A DNA stretch of 64,000 nucleotides from Mycobacterium paragordonae (lineage in GTDB: Bacteria; Actinomycetota; Actinomycetes; Mycobacteriales; Mycobacteriaceae). Position numbers and translations under genes: made by a program. The notes below the pieces were generated by a model. The model worked only from the letters and a program-made list of their open reading frames with translations. It ran no database searches and was not told where the DNA came from. Of the stretch, positions 15,128 through 23,123 are shown piece after piece (position 1 is the stretch's first letter; every line of letters starts with the position of its first letter). The DNA lies in contig NZ_CP025546.1 in the NCBI RefSeq assembly GCF_003614435.1, positions 6,510,001 to 6,574,000 of the forward strand, in the 5' to 3' direction.

Positions 15128-16222
15128 CTAAACCCGTCTGCGCGCTTGCGCCGCGGCCAGCACATCGGAGGCCAGAACGCCGCCGATGACCTTCTCCGTC
15201 CGGTCCACGGCGACACCCACCGACGACGGCGACGACAACGCCGCGTCCAGCGCCTGGCTGAGATTGCCGTCGGTGTGGAAAACCGAACCCACCGCCGTCA
15301 TGGCCTCTGCCAGAGGCTGACCGTCCCGGTACCGGCGAAGCCCGTCGGCGTCGATCCAACCCCGCGGCGTGGCGTCAGCATCGACCACCAACGACCACCC
15401 GTCCGGCAATGCGGCACCCGCCAGGTCGTCCGCCTGGATCTGCGCGATCTCGTGCAGCGGCAGTCCGGCCGCGTCGACAAGCTGCAGCCAGCGGTAACCA
15501 CGGCCCAGGCCGATGAATCTGGCCACGAAATCATTGGCCGGGCGCGCGAGTAGGCGCGCCGGCTCGTCGTACTGCTGCAGGACACCGCCCGATCCGAAGA
15601 CGGCGACACGGTCGGCGAGCCGCAACGCCTCGTCGATGTCGTGGGTGACGAAAACGATTGTCTTGCGCAATTCGCTTTGCAGACGCAGGATTTCGTTCTG
15701 CAGGGTGTGCCGGACCACCGGGTCGACGGCGGAGAACGCCTCGTCCATCAACAGGATCGGCGGATCCGCGGCGAGTGCCCGCGCCACACCCACGCGCTGT
15801 TGTTCGCCACCGGACAACTGCGCGGGATAGCGCGATGCGAGTTTCGGGTTCAGTCCGACCCGTTCCAGCACCTGGTAGGCGGCGGCGCGGGCGGCCCGCC
15901 GGGACTGACCCCGCAGCACCGGCACCGTCGCGACGTTGTCGATAACCCGTTGGTGCGGCATCAAACCCGCGCTCTGGATGACATAGCCGATGCCACGGCG
16001 CAACCGCACCGGATCGACGGTCGACACGTCTCTGCCGTCGACGGTGACGGTTCCCGAGGTGGGGTCCACCATCCGGTTGATCATGCGCAACGCGGTGGTT
16101 TTGCCGCACCCGGAGGAACCGACGAATACGGTCAGTTTGCCTTCGGGCACATGAAGACTGAGCCGGTCGACCGCGGTGGCGCCACCGGCGAATACCTTGC
16201 TGACGTTGTCGAAGGTGATCAC
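15128..16222 (-). CDS. proV: Osmoprotectant ABC transporter ATP-binding protein
   Basis: A 364-residue ATPase. Walker A is GSSGCGKT at residues 35-42, followed by a Q-loop region (YVIQSAGLMPHQ), signature LSGGEQQR, Walker B ILLMDEAF and an H-loop in FVTHDIDEAL. The C-terminal third holds two CBS-like repeats, the ionic-strength sensing module typical of OpuA/OpuC ATPases. I chose the GTG at 16222 because it follows the proX stop by a single base. It energises uptake of compatible solutes through ProW/ProZ. Subtle gating by the CBS pair is expected from the family, not seen directly. Confidence 0.93.
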   Translation of the reverse strand: MITFDNVSKVFAGGATAVDRLSLHVPEGKLTVFVGSSGCGKTTALRMINRMVDPTSGTVTVDGRDVSTVDPVRLRRGIGYVIQSAGLMPHQRVIDNVATVPVLRGQSRRAARAAAYQVLERVGLNPKLASRYPAQLSGGEQQRVGVARALAADPPILLMDEAFSAVDPVVRHTLQNEILRLQSELRKTIVFVTHDIDEALRLADRVAVFGSGGVLQQYDEPARLLARPANDFVARFIGLGRGYRWLQLVDAAGLPLHEIAQIQADDLAGAALPDGWSLVVDADATPRGWIDADGLRRYRDGQPLAEAMTAVGSVFHTDGNLSQALDAALSSPSSVGVAVDRTEKVIGGVLASDVLAAAQARRRV

Positions 16223-16223
16223 G

Positions 16224-17153
16224 TCACCGCTCGATCGGTTGATCGAAACCGTTGTCGTGCACCCATTTCCGGGCCGCCTGATCGGGGTCGACACCACCGT
16301 TGCCGGCGACCGCCGCGTTGAGTTCGGCGATGCCACCGGTGGTCAGCTTGGCCGAGACCGCATCCAGCACATCCTTGAGGCGATCCGACTTCTTCTGCGA
16401 ATTCACCAGTGGCACAATATTTCCGGCCAGGAAGTTGTGCTCGGGATCCTCCAGCGCCACCAGATGGTCCTGCACCACGGCCGGGGAAGTGCTGAAAATA
16501 TTGGCGGCCGTCGCCGATCCGTCCACCAGAGCCCGTACCGTCACCGGGCCGCCGCCGTCGTTGATCGTCATGAAGTTGCCGGAGCTGATGTCGAGTCCGT
16601 ACTTCTGCTTGAGCCCGATCAACCCGGACGGACGGGTCGCGAAGGCTGATGGCGCGGCGAATCTCACCTCGGCGGAATGCGCCGCCAGGTCGGCGATAGT
16701 CTTGAGGTTCCATTTGGCGGCGGTCCCCGCGGTGACGGTCACCGTGTCGGTGTCGGAAGCCGGCGACGGCGTCAGAATCGACAGGTCGCCGGGAAGCCGT
16801 TGGTAGAGCTGCAACTCGACCGCATCGAGGACGGTGGCTTTGGAGTCCGGTTCGAAATAGAGCAGAAGGTTGCCGATGTACTCGGGCACCAGGTCGATGG
16901 AGTGGTCTTTGAGCGCCGGGATATACGTCTCGCGGCTGCCGATGCCCATCCGGCGCCCCACGTCGAAGCCGTTGGCATGCAGTGCCTGTGCGTAGATTTC
17001 GGCGACGATCTGCGATTCCGGGAAGTCGCCGGAGCCCACCACGATCGATCTCGGGCCGCCCGCCCCGGCCCCGAACGGATCGGGATTGCCGCAGGCCGAC
17101 ACCGGGTACACGACCAACCAGACAGCCACGGCGGTCATTGCGCGCCGCAGCAT
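16224..17153 (-). CDS. proX: Osmoprotectant-binding lipoprotein
   Basis: A 309-residue lipoprotein. The N-terminus has a signal peptide with lipobox VSAC, so the mature protein is anchored by the Cys before GNPDP. The body is an OpuAC-type binding protein: SIVVGSGDFPESQIVAEIYA at the start, GIGSRETYIPAL, then LVPEYIGNLLLYF. It captures quaternary amines or related solutes outside the membrane and passes them to ProW/ProZ. The ATG at 17153 begins just before the hydrophobic stretch; a GTG two codons upstream is equally possible. It is the first gene of the operon. Confidence 0.9.
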   Translation of the reverse strand: MLRRAMTAVAVWLVVYPVSACGNPDPFGAGAGGPRSIVVGSGDFPESQIVAEIYAQALHANGFDVGRRMGIGSRETYIPALKDHSIDLVPEYIGNLLLYFEPDSKATVLDAVELQLYQRLPGDLSILTPSPASDTDTVTVTAGTAAKWNLKTIADLAAHSAEVRFAAPSAFATRPSGLIGLKQKYGLDISSGNFMTINDGGGPVTVRALVDGSATAANIFSTSPAVVQDHLVALEDPEHNFLAGNIVPLVNSQKKSDRLKDVLDAVSAKLTTGGIAELNAAVAGNGGVDPDQAARKWVHDNGFDQPIER

Positions 17154-17252
17154 TTTCACCCTGCCGAGACTACGTGGCCGCACCGCCGCGGCGCGTGAGG
17201 AGTTTTCCTGTGATTTGGTTTCATTCCGCGCCAGATAGAGAAAGATGAACGT

Positions 17253-17624
17253 ATGACCAGCACCTCTCCTGGCTCGCTTCCGCCGGATGCACCTCGGCCC
17301 GACCATTCGCCGTCCCGCAAGACGCCGCCGCCGCAGTCCCGTCCACTGCCCAAGGACAAGGCGTCCGCCTTCACCCGCGCCGGTGCGCTGTGGTCGTCGC
17401 TGATCGTCGGGTTCCTGATCCTGATCCTGTTGCTGGTCTTCATCGCGCAGAACACGGCGTCCACCGCTTTCACCTTCCTGGGTTGGCACTGGACCCTGCC
17501 GCTGGGTGTGGCGATCCTGCTGGCCGCCGTCGTCGGCGGGCTGATCACCGTCGCCGTGGGTACCGCCCGGATCGTTCAGCTGCGTCGCGCGGCCAAGAAG
17601 AACCTGACCGCCGCCGTCCGCTAG
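17253..17624 (+). CDS. LapA-domain membrane protein (Rv3760-like)
   Basis: A 123-residue protein. Residues 1-40 are Pro/Ser-rich and cytosolic. Two transmembrane helices (SLIVGFLILILLLVFIAQNT and VAILLAAVVGGLITVAVGTA) flank the short FTFLGWHWTLPLG loop, the pattern of the LapA/DUF1049 family. It ends in a basic tail (QLRRAAKKNL). In enterobacteria the LapA domain is tied to lipopolysaccharide assembly; the mycobacterial role is unknown. It is divergent from proX, and its stop overlaps the stop of the convergent kinase gene by four bases. Confidence 0.85.
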   Translation: MTSTSPGSLPPDAPRPDHSPSRKTPPPQSRPLPKDKASAFTRAGALWSSLIVGFLILILLLVFIAQNTASTAFTFLGWHWTLPLGVAILLAAVVGGLITVAVGTARIVQLRRAAKKNLTAAVR

Positions 17625-18664
17625 GACAGCTTGGCGATCTCGGCGAGTCCGCGCGAAATCAGCGGCGCGACCACCTCGGGGGCGTCGTCAGAAGCCTGAC
17701 CCTCGGCCTGCTCGGACATGCGCCGACGGAAGTCGATGCCCGCGGCGATGATGGCGAGCTTGAAGTACGCCAGGGCCATGTAGAACTCCCACTGCCCCAG
17801 CGGCTGTCCGGACACCAGCGAGTACCGGTCGGCCAGTTCGTCGGCCGAAGGCAGCAGCGGCGACGTCCACGCGGCCTGGGTGTCGATGATCAGATCCAGC
17901 GCCGGGTCGCGGTAGACGCACATCAGGGCCGCGTCGCTGATCGGATCGCCCAGAGTCGAAAGCTCCCAGTCCACGACCGCGCGCACGATCGTCGGGTCGT
18001 CGTTGTCCAGGATGGTGTTGTCGATCCGGTAGTCGCCGTGCACGATCGACGTCCGGCTCTGTTGCGGAATCGCTTGCTGCAGCGCCGAATGCAGACGCGC
18101 GACGTCGTCGTCGCGGCGGTCCTCGGGTAACCGCACCAGGTCCCACTGCGAGCCCCACCGGCGCACCTGGCGCTCAAGGTATCCGTCGGGTTTGCCGAAA
18201 TCGGCCAGGCCGACCGAGGCGGGGTCGATGCTGTGCAGGTCGACGAGAACCCGGATCAGCGCATCGACGCAGCCGTCGATGGCGCGGCGGCCCAGTGCTT
18301 CGAGCTGCGAGCGGCGGCGCACCACCTGACCCTCGACGTACTCGACGATCTGGAACGGCGCACCCAGCACGGTGTCGTCCTCGCATAGGGCGATCGCGCG
18401 CGCCACCGGCACCGCGGTGTCCCGCAGGGCGGCCACCACCTTGAACTCACGCGCCATGTCGTGCGCCGAGGGCGTCAGGCCGTGCAGCGGCGGACGCCGG
18501 ACCAGCCAGCTCGTCGCCTCGTCGTAGACGCGGAAGGTCAGGTTGGAGCGGCCGCCGGAGATGAACTCGCCGCGCAACTCGCCGGTGCGCGGGATGTCGA
18601 GTGAACGCAGATACCCGTCCAGCGCAGCCAGCTCGAGGCCGTCAAGTCGGTCCACCGAAGTCAC
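17621..18664 (-). CDS. APH-type phosphotransferase (Rv3761c/'FadE36'-like)
   Basis: A 347-residue kinase-fold protein. The N-lobe has EFISGGRSNLTFRVYDEATS and LVRRPPL. The catalytic loop is IVHGDYRIDNTILDNDDP, with the Asp in HGDYRIDN, and the metal-binding segment is VVDWELSTLGDP. These are aminoglycoside/choline kinase (APH) features. The M. tuberculosis counterpart is named FadE36, but nothing here resembles an acyl-CoA dehydrogenase. Related kinases act on 4-hydroxyacyl-CoA in LvaA/ACAD10-11 systems, so an acyl-CoA substrate is plausible. It is one of three such kinases in the window. Confidence 0.87.
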   Translation of the reverse strand: MTSVDRLDGLELAALDGYLRSLDIPRTGELRGEFISGGRSNLTFRVYDEATSWLVRRPPLHGLTPSAHDMAREFKVVAALRDTAVPVARAIALCEDDTVLGAPFQIVEYVEGQVVRRRSQLEALGRRAIDGCVDALIRVLVDLHSIDPASVGLADFGKPDGYLERQVRRWGSQWDLVRLPEDRRDDDVARLHSALQQAIPQQSRTSIVHGDYRIDNTILDNDDPTIVRAVVDWELSTLGDPISDAALMCVYRDPALDLIIDTQAAWTSPLLPSADELADRYSLVSGQPLGQWEFYMALAYFKLAIIAAGIDFRRRMSEQAEGQASDDAPEVVAPLISRGLAEIAKLS

Positions 18665-18709
18665 CGCACTTGTTTACCACTCGCATGCGCAGGTGGAATC
18701 GTTCGCTCC

Positions 18710-19318
18710 TCACCCGCGCACATTTCGGGGCAGCAGATCCCACACGTGCTCCGTCGCGTTCACGGTGGCCACCGTCGCCTGCCCGGTCCGGGAGAACAGC
18801 AGCCGGGTCACCGAGGCGTAGTCGATGGGAAACGACAGCAGCCGCGCAGTGCCGAGAATCTCGTGCAGCACCACGTTGATCACGCCGCCGTGGCTGAACG
18901 CGGCGACGGTCTCGTCGGGATCCGCGGCGGCCACCAGGTCGTCGATCGCGCCACGCACCCGGGCACGGAAGGCGTCCTCGTCGACGGCACTGGGCAGGTG
19001 CCCCTGCGCCATCCGCGCCCATTCCTCCGGGAACTCGGTACGGATCTGCTCGATCGGGATGTAGGACGACAGGTCACGGTCGTATTCGGCCAGCCGGTCC
19101 TCGATGTCGATGGTCAGCGCGCGGGCCTGCGCCAATGGCTCGGCCGTCTGGATCGCGCGCCGCTGCGGGCTGCTCACCACCCTGGAAATGGGAAACCGCG
19201 CAAGCGCTTCCGGTAACCGCGCCACCTGCTGAAATCCCGTCTCGGACAGGTCGGGATCGGCACCCTCGCCGTGTTCGCTGCGCAACGGAAGCGCATGGCG
19301 GACCAGAAGCAGTTGCAT
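18710..19318 (-). CDS. Histidine phosphatase family protein
   Basis: A 202-residue protein starting at the ATG at 19318. The phosphohistidine motif is LLVRHALPL; the second conserved Arg lies in VVSSPQRRAIQTAEPLA, and a second His is in VAAFSHGGVINVVL. This is the phosphoglycerate-mutase-like phosphatase superfamily. The catalytic set is complete. Substrates range from sugar phosphates to nucleotides and cannot be told here. It is divergent from the kinase-led operon at 19406, so it may be controlled through the same promoter region. Confidence 0.86.
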   Translation of the reverse strand: MQLLLVRHALPLRSEHGEGADPDLSETGFQQVARLPEALARFPISRVVSSPQRRAIQTAEPLAQARALTIDIEDRLAEYDRDLSSYIPIEQIRTEFPEEWARMAQGHLPSAVDEDAFRARVRGAIDDLVAAADPDETVAAFSHGGVINVVLHEILGTARLLSFPIDYASVTRLLFSRTGQATVATVNATEHVWDLLPRNVRG

Positions 19319-19361
19319 GCGCCAAGCCTTGCATGCGCCTGCACGCGCGCTTGCCGGCGCG

Positions 19362-19382
19362 GCGGAGAATGCTATTCTCCGC
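19362..19382. promoter_or_regulatory. Perfect palindrome over the -10 of the kinase operon
   Basis: GCGGAGAAT (19362-19370), GCT and ATTCTCCGC (19374-19382) form perfect 9-bp arms. TATTCT inside the right arm fits the TANNNT -10 form, about 30 bases before the ATG at 19406. Binding here would block transcription. The TetR regulator encoded in the same operon (22521) is the natural candidate. Confidence 0.6.
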
Positions 19383-19405
19383 TCAGAGAGTGGGGTGTGC
19401 AGACG

Positions 19406-20434
19406 ATGACGACTGCAAGCGGAACCGAACTGGATGCCGGCGTCCTGGGCCACTGGCTCGACTCGAAGGAAGCGCCGGGACACGGCGAGCGGCTCGTCCT
19501 GGAACAGCTCAGCGGCGGTTCGCAGAACACCCTGTACCTGGTGCGGCGCGGGCCCGAGCGGATGGTGCTGCGGATGCCCGGCCCCCGCGCCGACGCCGCG
19601 CGTATCGACGGCCTGCTACGCGAAATCCGATTGGTGCGGGCGCTGTCGGGCACGGATGTGCCGCATGCGGAGTTGATCGCCGCCGACGAGACCGGCTCGG
19701 TGCTGGGTATGCCGTTCTACGTGATGAAGGCCATCGACGGCTGGAGCCCGATGGACGGCGGCTGGCGCGCGCCCTTCGACACCGACCTGGATGCCCGCCG
19801 GGAGCTGGCTTTCCAGCTCGTCGAAGGCGCCGCCAAGCTGGGCCGAGTGGACTGGCGCGCCCAGGGTCTGGAAGGGTTCGGCCGCCCGGACGGGTTCCAC
19901 GAGCGGCAGGTCGACCGCTGGCTGGCCTTCCTCGACGCCTACAAGGTGCGCGAATTGCCCGGTCTGGAAGAGGCCGCGGATTGGCTGCGCCGCAACCGCC
20001 CCGCGCAGTACCAGCCCGGAATCATGCACGGCGACTACCAGTTCGCGAACGTCATGTTCGCGCACGGGGCGCCGGCCAGGTTGGCGGCGATCGTCGACTG
20101 GGAGATGACCACGGTCGGCGACCCGCTGCTGGACCTGGCGTGGGCCCTGCTGGGCTATGACGGTGAGGAACCGCGCGCCGGTGGGTTCTACCTCGACATG
20201 GCCGGCATGCCACGGCGCAGCGAATTGCTTAACCACTACGAGTCGATCAGCGGGCTGTCCACCGAGAACATCGACTATTACCTGGTGCTGGCGAACTGGA
20301 AGCTGGGCATCGTGCTGGAGAAGACCTACGCTGCCGGGGTGCGCACCGGCAAAGTCGACCCGAAGATCAAGGACGCGTTCGGGGCGATGATCCCGCAGCT
20401 GATCGCCACCGCCGCAGAGTTGACGAGGTCCTGA
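19406..20434 (+). CDS. APH-type phosphotransferase, first gene of a fatty-acid-type operon
   Basis: A 342-residue kinase-fold protein. It has the N-lobe LEQLSGGSQNTLYLV, catalytic loop IMHGDYQFANVMFAHG and IVDWEMTTVGDPLLDLAWAL. The ATG at 19406 fits the promoter palindrome. It is followed within one base by an SDR gene and then an acyl-CoA dehydrogenase. This set matches the lva levulinate operon of Pseudomonas (LvaA kinase, LvaC ACAD-like, LvaD SDR) and the kinase–ACAD fusion ACAD10/11. I therefore infer phosphorylation of a 4-hydroxyacyl-CoA, not of an aminoglycoside. Substrate chain length is unknown. Confidence 0.87.
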   Translation: MTTASGTELDAGVLGHWLDSKEAPGHGERLVLEQLSGGSQNTLYLVRRGPERMVLRMPGPRADAARIDGLLREIRLVRALSGTDVPHAELIAADETGSVLGMPFYVMKAIDGWSPMDGGWRAPFDTDLDARRELAFQLVEGAAKLGRVDWRAQGLEGFGRPDGFHERQVDRWLAFLDAYKVRELPGLEEAADWLRRNRPAQYQPGIMHGDYQFANVMFAHGAPARLAAIVDWEMTTVGDPLLDLAWALLGYDGEEPRAGGFYLDMAGMPRRSELLNHYESISGLSTENIDYYLVLANWKLGIVLEKTYAAGVRTGKVDPKIKDAFGAMIPQLIATAAELTRS

Positions 20435-20435
20435 G

Positions 20436-21200
20436 ATGGGTTATGCCGACGACCTTTTCGACCTCACCGACCAGGTGGTGCTGATCACCGGTGGCAGCCG
20501 GGGCCTGGGCCGGGAGATGGCTTTCGGCCTGGCACGCTGCGGCGCCGACGTGGTGATCGCCAGCCGCAACATGGACAACTGCGTGGCCGTCGCCAAGGAG
20601 ATCGAGGCCGAGACCGGCCGCACCGCCCTGCCCTATCAGGTGCACGTCGGCCGTTGGGACCAACTCGACGGACTGGTGGAAGCAACCTACGACGCCTTCG
20701 GCAAGGTCGACACCCTGATCAACAACGCGGGCATGTCGCCGTTGTACGGCAAGCTGTCCGAGGTCAGCGAGAAGCTCTACGATTCGGTGTTCAACCTCAA
20801 TCTCAAAGGGCCGTTCCGCCTTTCGGCGTTGGTGGGTGAGCGGATGGTCGCCGCGGGCCGTGGCTCGATCATCAACGTGAGTTCGGCGGGCTCGTTGCGT
20901 CCGAGTCCGGACATCATTCCGTACGCCTCGGCCAAGGCCGGACTCAACGCCATGACGGAGGGCTTTGCACGCGCATTCGGCCCCACGGTGCGGGTCAACA
21001 CACTCATGGCCGGGCCGTTCCTGACCGACGTCAGCAAGGCCTGGAACCTCGAGGAGCGCGATACCGACATGTTCGGGCACCTGTCGCTGCGACGTGCCGG
21101 AAACCCCGCCGAAATCGTCGGTGCCGCACTGTTTCTGGCGTCCGATGCGTCCAGTTTCACCACCGGGTCCATCGTGCGGGCCGACGGCGGCATTCCCTAG
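20436..21200 (+). CDS. Short-chain dehydrogenase/reductase (SDR)
   Basis: A 254-residue classical SDR. It has TGGSRGLG near residues 18-25, the NNAG motif in LINNAGMSPLYG, a catalytic Ser in INVSSAGSLRPS and YASAK (YxxxK). The ATG lies one base after the kinase stop. In the proposed pathway it would oxidise the 3-hydroxyacyl-CoA formed after the kinase and dehydrogenase steps, as LvaD does. That assignment is inferred from gene order only. A polyol or steroid substrate cannot be excluded. Confidence 0.88.
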   Translation: MGYADDLFDLTDQVVLITGGSRGLGREMAFGLARCGADVVIASRNMDNCVAVAKEIEAETGRTALPYQVHVGRWDQLDGLVEATYDAFGKVDTLINNAGMSPLYGKLSEVSEKLYDSVFNLNLKGPFRLSALVGERMVAAGRGSIINVSSAGSLRPSPDIIPYASAKAGLNAMTEGFARAFGPTVRVNTLMAGPFLTDVSKAWNLEERDTDMFGHLSLRRAGNPAEIVGAALFLASDASSFTTGSIVRADGGIP

Positions 21201-21216
21201 TAGGCAGGAGCAATCG

Positions 21217-22518
21217 ATGGCATGGGACTTCTCCACCGAGCCCGAATTCGAGGAAAAACTCGAATGGGTACGGAATTTCGTTCGCGAGGAAGTGGAACCG
21301 CTCGAGGTGCTGTTTCCCGGCTGCGAGTTCCTGCCGCTGAACGAGGAACGCCGGCGCATCGTCGATCCACTCAAGCAACAGGTGCGCGACCAAGGTTTGT
21401 GGGCACCACATTTGGGGCCCGAATTGGGCGGCCAGGGATTCGGCGCGGTCAAGCTGACGCTGATCAACGAAATCCTGGGCCGTAGCCCGTGGGCTCCGAT
21501 CATCTTCGGAACCCAGGCACCCGACACCGGGAACGCGGAAATCCTCGCCCGATTCGGCACCCAGGAGCAGAAGGACCGGTATCTGGCCGGCCTGTTGTCC
21601 GGGGAGATCTTCTCCTGCTTCTCGATGACCGAACCCCAGGGCGGCGCCGATCCGCGGGTCTTCACCACCCGCGCCGTGCGCGACGGAGACGACTGGGTGA
21701 TCACCGGACAGAAGTTCTTCTCTTCCAACGCCGCCGTCGCCTCGTTCTTCATCGTGGTCGCCATCTCCGACCCGGACGTGCCCGTGCACCAGGGCGCGTC
21801 GACCTTCCTGATCCCGGCCGGGACGCCCGGTCTGACCATCGAAGCCAACCACCATCTGGTCGGCGCGGACCCACACGAACCGGGCCATTCGCTGGTCCGC
21901 TACAACGACGTCCGGGTCGGTTCCGACGCACTGCTCGGCGAACCCGGCCAGGGCTTCCTGATCTTGCAGACGCGACTTGCGGGCGGGCGTCTGCACCATG
22001 CCATGCGTTCCATCGGCATGGCGCAGCGGGCCATCGAGATGATGTCGCGCCGCGCCAAAAGCCGCTTCACACAAGGCAGCTCGCTGGCCGACAAGCAACT
22101 GGTGCAGGAATTCATCGCCGACTCGCACACCGAGCTGGTCCCCTTCCGGCTCACCGTGCTGCACGCCGCCTGGTTGATCGACAGCGGCGACGAACGCGCG
22201 GCCCGCGCCGAGATCGGCGTCTGCAAGATACTTGCCTCCCAGGTGTTGAAATCGATTGCGCTGCGCGCCATTCAGGTGCACGGCGCGCTCGGGCTCAGCG
22301 ATCAACTGCCACTGGTCAACGTGTTGCTCGGCGGCATCGCGCTCGGATTGGCCGACGGGCCGACGGAGGCGCACAAGGTCAACCTGGCCCGGATGCTGCT
22401 GAAGAGCTACCAGCCCGAAGAGGGTGAATGGCCCAGCGAGATGCTCGACATCCGGCGTGAGGCGGCCCGCAAGAAATACGCGGGGCTGATCGATCGCGTT
22501 CCGGCGCTTCCTGATTAG
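21217..22518 (+). CDS. Acyl-CoA dehydrogenase family protein
   Basis: A 433-residue flavoprotein. It has the FAD-contact SCFSMTEPQGGADPRV segment, TRAVRDGDDWVITGQKFFSS, and the C-terminal helical domain with IALRAIQVHGALGLSDQLP. The ATG at 21217 is preceded by GCAGGAG. The overall form is the ACAD10/11-like subclass, slightly longer than short-chain ACADs. In ACAD11 and LvaC this enzyme acts on the 4-phosphorylated acyl-CoA and leads to loss of phosphate and isomerisation to 3-hydroxyacyl-CoA. Here that role is inferred from the adjacent kinase. Two bases separate it from the TetR gene. Confidence 0.9.
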   Translation: MAWDFSTEPEFEEKLEWVRNFVREEVEPLEVLFPGCEFLPLNEERRRIVDPLKQQVRDQGLWAPHLGPELGGQGFGAVKLTLINEILGRSPWAPIIFGTQAPDTGNAEILARFGTQEQKDRYLAGLLSGEIFSCFSMTEPQGGADPRVFTTRAVRDGDDWVITGQKFFSSNAAVASFFIVVAISDPDVPVHQGASTFLIPAGTPGLTIEANHHLVGADPHEPGHSLVRYNDVRVGSDALLGEPGQGFLILQTRLAGGRLHHAMRSIGMAQRAIEMMSRRAKSRFTQGSSLADKQLVQEFIADSHTELVPFRLTVLHAAWLIDSGDERAARAEIGVCKILASQVLKSIALRAIQVHGALGLSDQLPLVNVLLGGIALGLADGPTEAHKVNLARMLLKSYQPEEGEWPSEMLDIRREAARKKYAGLIDRVPALPD

Positions 22519-22520
22519 CC

Positions 22521-23123
22521 GTGAGTGACCGGGCGAGCGCGGCCGTCGAACGCGCTCTCGACGACCGGCAGCGTGCGGCTGCCGAGGAAGTGGAACGCAT
22601 CCTGGCCGCCGCGGTGCGGGTGATGGAGCGGGTGGCTCCCGAACCGCCTCGCGTCAGCGACATCGTGGCCGAGGCGGGTTCGTCGAACAAGGCGTTCTAC
22701 CGGTATTTCGCGGGTAAAGACGAACTCATCCTGGCGGTGATGGAACGCGGCATCGCGATCGTGGTGTCTTACCTGCAGCACCAGATGGCCAAGGAGAACA
22801 GGCCCGAAGACAGGGTGGCCCGCTGGATCGAGGGAACGCTGGCGCAGGTGGCCGACCCGCACCTGATCAGCATGAGCCGTGCGGTGGCGGCGCAGCTGTC
22901 GAATTGGCTGGCCGCAGACCGGGAAATGATGCGCCCGCTGCGCGATCTGCTCACCGCACCGGTAACCGCACTCGGCAGCACCGACATCGAGCGCGACGTG
23001 GAGGCCGTCTACGGTGGCACGGTCGCCATGATGCGGCGGTATGTGGGTTCCGCCGACCGGCCGGGCCCGGAAGACATCGAGCACCTGGTGAAGTTCTGCC
23101 TGCTCGGGCTGGGAGTCCGTTGA
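22521..23123 (+). CDS. TetR-family transcriptional regulator
   Basis: A 200-residue regulator with a GTG start at 22521. The N-terminal HTH is recognisable in ILAAAVRVMERV, VSDIVAEAGSSNKAFYRYFA and GKDELILAVM. The remaining helices form the ligand-binding domain. It lies inside the operon and overlaps the next gene by three bases, so it is likely autoregulated. Its most probable site is the palindrome at 19362-19382. In similar operons the inducer is an acyl-CoA intermediate, which is inference here. Confidence 0.88.
   Translation: MSDRASAAVERALDDRQRAAAEEVERILAAAVRVMERVAPEPPRVSDIVAEAGSSNKAFYRYFAGKDELILAVMERGIAIVVSYLQHQMAKENRPEDRVARWIEGTLAQVADPHLISMSRAVAAQLSNWLAADREMMRPLRDLLTAPVTALGSTDIERDVEAVYGGTVAMMRRYVGSADRPGPEDIEHLVKFCLLGLGVR

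Noticed and set aside
17621..18664. Annotation as acyl-CoA dehydrogenase FadE36
   Set aside because: The motifs (HGDYRIDN, DWELSTLGDP) are those of an APH-type kinase; no ACAD flavin motif is present.
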